This document shows positions 5,924 to 6,497 of a stretch of 6,497 bases of DNA, one piece after another. A program made the translations under genes and the position numbers. The notes beneath the pieces were generated by a model. That model searched no databases. It was not told the DNA's origin and saw only the letters and a program-made list of their open reading frames with translations. Origin of the DNA: Deltaproteobacteria bacterium. GTDB taxonomy: Bacteria > Myxococcota > Myxococcia > Myxococcales > Myxococcaceae. The DNA lies in the NCBI GenBank assembly GCA_016875515.1, contig VGRA01000149.1:1-6497 (forward strand), read 5' to 3'. Position 1 is the first letter of the stretch; every line of letters starts with the position of its first letter.

Positions 5924-6497
5924 TCAGCGGGCCAGGTCAAACCCGGCGCCGATGGAGGCTTGTACACCGGGGCGCAGGCGGGTGCTTCCCCCGGCCGCGG
6001 CGTCTGTTTCCGGGAAGAACACCGTCCCTCCCGAGGCGACCACGTAGACGGCCGGGGCCACCCGCGCCCGCCCCTCGGCCAACACCCAGGGGCGGGCCAC
6101 CCCCGGCAGCCCCAGCCCCGTCACCCCGCCGCGCAGGGAGAGGGCGTGCGCCCCGCCGCCCGGCAGCCAGGAGAGCGCCCCGTCCGCGTCCCAGCGCCCG
6201 TGGGTGAATCCCTCTGCGCACAGCACCAGCGACAGCGGCGCCTCGCCCCCCGCCGTGCGCGGCAGCTGCCACTGCGCGGAGAGGAAGACGGAGCCCCCCG
6301 CCGGCAGCCGCTCGTCCGAGAGAGGCGCCTCCGAGAGCCCCACCCCGGAGAAGCGGCGCAGTTCCAGGTCCGGCCCGAAGTAGCCGTGGCGGAAGCCCGC
6401 CTGCTGCCAGCGCCCCTCCAGCTGCAGCGACAGCCCATGGCCGCCCGGCGCGGCGTCCAGCAGCAGCCCCGCCGCGGCGCCCAGCCCCGGCGCAGAC
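5924..6497 (-). CDS. Hypothetical protein, probable secreted/outer-membrane beta protein (C-terminal 190 residues; 5' end beyond window)
   Basis: The open frame enters from the right edge and continues to TGA at 5924-5926, giving 190 visible residues. I do not recognise the family. The sequence is rich in Gly, Ala, Leu and Arg and shows short alternating strands such as LSLQLEGRWQQAG, SVFLSAQWQLP, PAVYVVASGGTVFF and a final GVQASIGAGFDLAR. This resembles the end of a transmembrane beta-barrel or a beta-rich secreted domain, but the last residue is Arg rather than the aromatic residue typical of BAM-targeted barrels. A GTG at 6343 could serve as an internal start, but the frame stays open and protein-like upstream of it to the window edge, so the true start is probably outside. 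The aldehyde dehydrogenase gene follows after 35 nt, suggesting co-transcription. Confidence 0.6.
   Translation of the reverse strand, partial: SAPGLGAAAGLLLDAAPGGHGLSLQLEGRWQQAGFRHGYFGPDLELRRFSGVGLSEAPLSDERLPAGGSVFLSAQWQLPRTAGGEAPLSLVLCAEGFTHGRWDADGALSWLPGGGAHALSLRGGVTGLGLPGVARPWVLAEGRARVAPAVYVVASGGTVFFPETDAAAGGSTRLRPGVQASIGAGFDLAR

Noticed and set aside
4108..5967. 619-codon minus-strand open frame in another frame of the aldehyde dehydrogenase gene
   Set aside because: Its composition is Gly/Arg/Ala-rich low complexity, and the ALDH motifs are all in the overlapping frame 4170-5888.
4257..6047. 596-codon plus-strand open frame opposite the aldehyde dehydrogenase gene
   Set aside because: It is rich in Arg, His, Pro and Gly with no recognisable motif. 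It is the expected antisense open frame in high-GC coding DNA, and the opposite strand encodes a clear enzyme.

Overview
This is a very GC-rich, densely coding window. All five genes have strong G/C bias at third codon positions. The gene types suggest a myxobacterium (order Myxococcales, Cystobacter/Archangium/Myxococcus-like): a lipoprotein peptidoglycan amidase with carboxypeptidase-regulatory-like repeats, an HrcA repressor, a divergent aldehyde dehydrogenase and a barrel-like secreted protein. The taxonomic placement is inference from style and gene content; no marker gene is present.

Layout, left to right. (1) Positions 1-1457, minus strand: the N-terminal 485 residues of a lipoprotein that joins a lytic-transglycosylase-like domain to a zinc amidase (Amidase_2) domain, followed by beta-sandwich repeats that run off the left edge. 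(2) 1458-1648: a 191-bp divergent promoter region with a perfect 8-bp-stem hairpin and a pair of direct repeats one helical turn apart. (3) 1649-3049, plus strand: a DUF3370-family protein of unknown function, a family I associate mainly with cyanobacteria. (4) 3046-4092, minus: hrcA, the heat-shock repressor, convergent with the DUF3370 gene; the two stop codons share one CTAG tetranucleotide. (5) 4170-5888, minus: an unusual aldehyde dehydrogenase superfamily enzyme. (6) 5924-6497, minus: the C-terminal 190 residues of a glycine-rich, probably beta-barrel or secreted protein that runs off the right edge.

The three rightmost genes are on one strand with gaps of 35 and 77 nt and no convincing terminator between them, so they may be one transcript ending in hrcA. 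No CIRCE operator and no grpE/dnaK/dnaJ genes are visible. The left half is a divergent pair, the peptidoglycan hydrolase and the DUF3370 protein, which may share regulation. I see no mobile element, CRISPR array, tRNA or rRNA. The main curiosity is the DUF3370 protein and its setting rather than a clear new multi-gene system.
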